From Chlorobiota bacterium (GTDB lineage: Bacteria > Bacteroidota > Bacteroidia > Bacteroidales > JAADGE01), in NCBI GenBank assembly GCA_013153575.1, contig JAADEE010000141.1, positions 1 through 7,835 of the forward strand: a stretch of DNA of 7,835 bases. The letters are read 5' to 3'. The position numbers and the translations under genes were made by a program. Shown here one piece after another: positions 5,855 through 7,835 of this stretch. Under the pieces are notes generated by a model that was given only the letters and a program-made list of their open reading frames with translations, made no database searches and was not told where the DNA came from. Positions within the stretch are counted from its first letter, which is position 1, and every line of letters begins with the position of its first letter.

Positions 5855-7444
5855 ATGAAGTCTGTAATACCTTCTATTTCATTGAAAGAACTATCTTTTT
5901 TAAAAGATAGGCGTACTGAATTTGAAAGTGTTGCAGAAATGTTTCTGACACGGGTAAATGAAAATCCCGATAAACCCTATGTTCTTTTTTATGATGATGT
6001 GATTACATACAGACAGGTAAACCTACGTGCTAACAAAGTTGCTAGTTTTCTTAAAGAAAAAGGTGTAACAAAAGGAGATGTAGTGTCAATTCTTATTATG
6101 AATTCTCCGGAAGTTTATTATGCCATGTTTGGAATTCAAAAACTTGGTGCAATTGCGGGTTCTGTTAATTTTATGCTTAAAGCTCCTGAAATTGCTTATC
6201 TGTTAGACGATTCAAAACCAAAAATTGTTTTTGTAGGCAGTGAGTTTATGCCTGAATTTGCCAAAGGTTATGAACAGGCTATACATAAACCCGAAGTAGT
6301 GGAAGTTGTTACAGGTAATGAACACAATATTGATTTGAAGCAAGATAAATTAGCGGATATTCTTGATAATTATCCTGATTCGGAGACTCTTGTTCCTCAA
6401 AAAAAAGATGATCCTTTTCTACTTTTATATTCATCGGGAACTACAGGAAAACCAAAAGGTATTTTGCTTTCAAATAAAGGACAGTTATCCGTATGTCGTG
6501 ATATGTCAGCTATCGGAATTTTTCAAGAGGGAGATGTTATGCTTTTGTTATTACCTATGTATCATACTAACCCTATTTGTGTTTGGACGTTTCCTGTTGC
6601 TTTTGCCGGTCAAACAATTAGTATTCGCAAAGCTTTCTCTCCAACAGATTTTTGGCCATCTATAATTGATCATAAAGCCACAGTTCTTATGGGTGTTCCG
6701 GCTATGTATAATTATGTATATTATTCTATTGATTCTGAAAGTATTGACAGGTCAAAATTAAAACTCAGAATTGCTTTCTGTGGAGCAGCACCGTTGTCTG
6801 TTGAACTTATAAATGGATTTAAAGATAAATTTAACGTAGAAATAATTGAGGGCTATGGGCTTACTGAAGTAACAGGTTTGTCAACCGTTAATCCTCCTTT
6901 AGGAAAAAGGAAAGCCGGTTCTATAGGACTTGCTATTCCTAGTCAAGAAATAAAAATTATGGACGAGGAAAACAACGAACTTCCTCAAGGCAGTAAAGGT
7001 GAAATATGTATAAAAGGAGAATCTGTTATGCTTAAATATTTCAATAACCCTGCTGCAACAAACGAAGCAATTATTGATGGTTGGTTACATACAGGAGACA
7101 TTGCTTATCAGGATGAGGATGGTTTCTTCTATATTGTTGACAGAAAAAAAGATATGATTAACCGGGGCGGTGAAAATATTTATCCTCGTGAAATTGAAAT
7201 GGCTTTGGAATCCTTACCCGGACTAAAAGAAGTTGCTGTTATAGGTATTGCAGATGAAGCTTTGGGTGAAAGGGTTAAAGCTTATATTATTCCGACAGAA
7301 CCGGGAATATTAACACAAGAAGACGTTATTCATTTTCTTGAAGATAAACTTGCTCGATTTAAGATACCGGAGATAATAGAATTTGTTGAAGACTTGCCTC
7401 GTAATCCTACGGGTAAAATCTTAAAAAAGGATTTAAGACAATAA
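5855..7444 (+). CDS. Acyl-CoA ligase (class I adenylate-forming / AMP-binding family)
   Basis: Predicted 529-residue cytoplasmic enzyme that activates a carboxylic acid with ATP and CoA to an acyl-CoA through an acyl-adenylate. Numbered from the ATG at 5855, the core motifs are complete: YSSGTTGKPKG (192-202, phosphate-binding loop), YGLTE (334-338), HTGD (412-415), the hinge region starting DRKKDMINRGGENIYP (from 429), and NPTGKILKK (517-525) with the catalytic Lys521. The frame is open from an ATG at 5768, but its first codons lie inside repeat 1B and the first 29 residues show no family resemblance, so a later start is likelier. I chose 5855, preceded by an A/T-rich leader; ATG 5828 is a close alternative. 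Two substrate classes fit: a hydroxy acid released by the neighbouring hydrolase, or a medium-chain or aromatic acid. Sequence alone does not decide. An intrinsic terminator follows about 100 bp downstream. Confidence 0.88.
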   Translation: MKSVIPSISLKELSFLKDRRTEFESVAEMFLTRVNENPDKPYVLFYDDVITYRQVNLRANKVASFLKEKGVTKGDVVSILIMNSPEVYYAMFGIQKLGAIAGSVNFMLKAPEIAYLLDDSKPKIVFVGSEFMPEFAKGYEQAIHKPEVVEVVTGNEHNIDLKQDKLADILDNYPDSETLVPQKKDDPFLLLYSSGTTGKPKGILLSNKGQLSVCRDMSAIGIFQEGDVMLLLLPMYHTNPICVWTFPVAFAGQTISIRKAFSPTDFWPSIIDHKATVLMGVPAMYNYVYYSIDSESIDRSKLKLRIAFCGAAPLSVELINGFKDKFNVEIIEGYGLTEVTGLSTVNPPLGKRKAGSIGLAIPSQEIKIMDEENNELPQGSKGEICIKGESVMLKYFNNPAATNEAIIDGWLHTGDIAYQDEDGFFYIVDRKKDMINRGGENIYPREIEMALESLPGLKEVAVIGIADEALGERVKAYIIPTEPGILTQEDVIHFLEDKLARFKIPEIIEFVEDLPRNPTGKILKKDLRQ

Positions 7445-7490
7445 AAATTAGTGAACAGGTGAAAGTCTTATATAATAGAATTAGATACTA

Positions 7491-7536
7491 TTAATGTGAA
7501 TTCAATATAAGCTTTGCTTTCAGTTTCAATTAATTA
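7491..7536. repeat. Repeat family 2, copy 3: partial left end
   Basis: This 46-bp segment matches the left end of the family-2 element (copy 1 from 4289) with about five mismatches, including the shared ATAAGCTTTGCTTT core and TTTCAATTAATTA. It stops where the first long hairpin would begin and continues into a different sequence that forms a terminator. It is either a deletion remnant or an independent use of the end sequence. It lies 47 bp after the ligase stop. Confidence 0.7.
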
Positions 7537-7542
7537 AAAATA

Positions 7543-7572
7543 GGGTTTATCCATTAGGATGAATCCTTTTTT
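7543..7572 (+). terminator. Intrinsic (rho-independent) terminator after the acyl-CoA ligase
   Basis: GGGTTTATCC (7543-7552) pairs with GGATGAATCC (7557-7566) over ten positions, two of them G-U, around the loop ATTA. Six T residues follow (7567-7572), then a further T-rich run. An A-run lies just before the stem, so some activity on the opposite strand is possible. It probably ends the ligase transcript. Confidence 0.8.
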
Positions 7573-7582
7573 ATTTTTCTTA

Positions 7583-7835
7583 TTAACGTAAGTTCGACAT
7601 AAGCTTTGCTCTCAGTTTCAGTTAATTAGCTCATAGACAAATCATATTTATGAAGTACTATCGGGATAATACAAGTAAATATGAGGAAGTATGTGAGTTA
7701 ATTAATGAAATTTACAATAAAAAAGCTGGTTGTACACAATTTTTGCACTAAAAATCTTTTGATATAACCCGTTATAACTTCAAGATTTTCAGCACAAACC
7801 TTATGCACCACCAACTTTCTGAGAACAAATCTTAT
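7583..7835. repeat. Repeat family 2, copy 2: double-hairpin element, truncated by the window end
   Basis: This matches copy 1 (4289-4555) over its whole visible length and in the same orientation, with scattered substitutions and one 1-bp insertion near the A-run around 7722. It retains the left terminal repeat (GTTCGACATAAGCTTT, 7592-7607), both long hairpins and the first bases of the right terminal repeat, and ends only because the window ends. Some substitutions weaken the first stem: the pairing between CTCATAGAC and GTATGTGAG is worse than in copy 1. Copies 1 and 2 bracket the hydrolase and ligase genes as a direct repeat with a spacing of about 3.29 kb. Confidence 0.82.

Noticed and set aside
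6363..6665. 100-residue open frame on the plus strand
   Set aside because: It is an out-of-frame shadow inside the acyl-CoA ligase gene, across the conserved ATP-binding region of the true frame.
4289..7835. A composite transposon bounded by the two long family-2 repeats
   Set aside because: No transposase lies between them, the bounding copies are short non-coding elements, and no target duplication flanks the whole unit. Independent insertions are simpler.

Overview
The window is AT-rich, densely coding DNA with all genes on the + strand. It looks like a member of the Bacteroidota: the flippase N-terminus is of the type common there, the leaders are A/T-rich and mostly lack a Shine-Dalgarno sequence, and the base composition is low in GC. 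An [4Fe-4S]/FAD dehydratase of the 4-hydroxybutyryl-CoA dehydratase (AbfD) type suggests an anaerobic or fermentative lifestyle. These are inferences from the sequence; no database was searched.

Layout. (1) 38-2260: a complete Wzx-like oligosaccharide flippase (TTG start) followed after 9 bp by an enoyl-CoA hydratase/isomerase-family gene, probably one transcript. (2) 2273-2401: copy A of a 129-bp palindromic element (repeat family 1) flanked by 5-bp direct repeats. (3) 2541-4043: an AbfD-like dehydratase with all four Fe-S ligands and a strong ribosome binding site. (4) 4044-4594: non-coding, with a 267-bp element (repeat family 2) at 4289-4555 made of terminal inverted repeats around two long hairpins. 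(5) 4595-5581: a phosphotriesterase-like lactonase/amidohydrolase with all six metal-site residues. (6) 5661-5789: copy B of family 1, flanked by 6-bp direct repeats, whose right end runs into the apparent 5' end of the next reading frame. (7) 5855-7444: an acyl-CoA ligase with all the core adenylation motifs. (8) 7491-7835: a partial family-2 copy, an intrinsic terminator and a second long family-2 copy cut off by the window end.

The three central genes fit one chemical sequence. A lactonase could open a lactone to a hydroxy acid, the ligase could activate it as a CoA thioester, and the AbfD-like enzyme could dehydrate it to an enoyl-CoA. The upstream enoyl-CoA hydratase could hydrate that product. 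The substrate is not shown by the sequence, and two active-site positions of the AbfD-like protein differ from the characterised enzyme as I recall it, so the true substrate may not be 4-hydroxybutyryl-CoA.

The most unusual feature is architectural. Two unrelated families of short, non-coding, palindromic repeats alternate with the three catabolic genes (1 - dehydratase - 2 - hydrolase - 1 - ligase - 2), all copies of each family in the same orientation. They look like miniature transposable elements (MITEs) with no transposase in the window.
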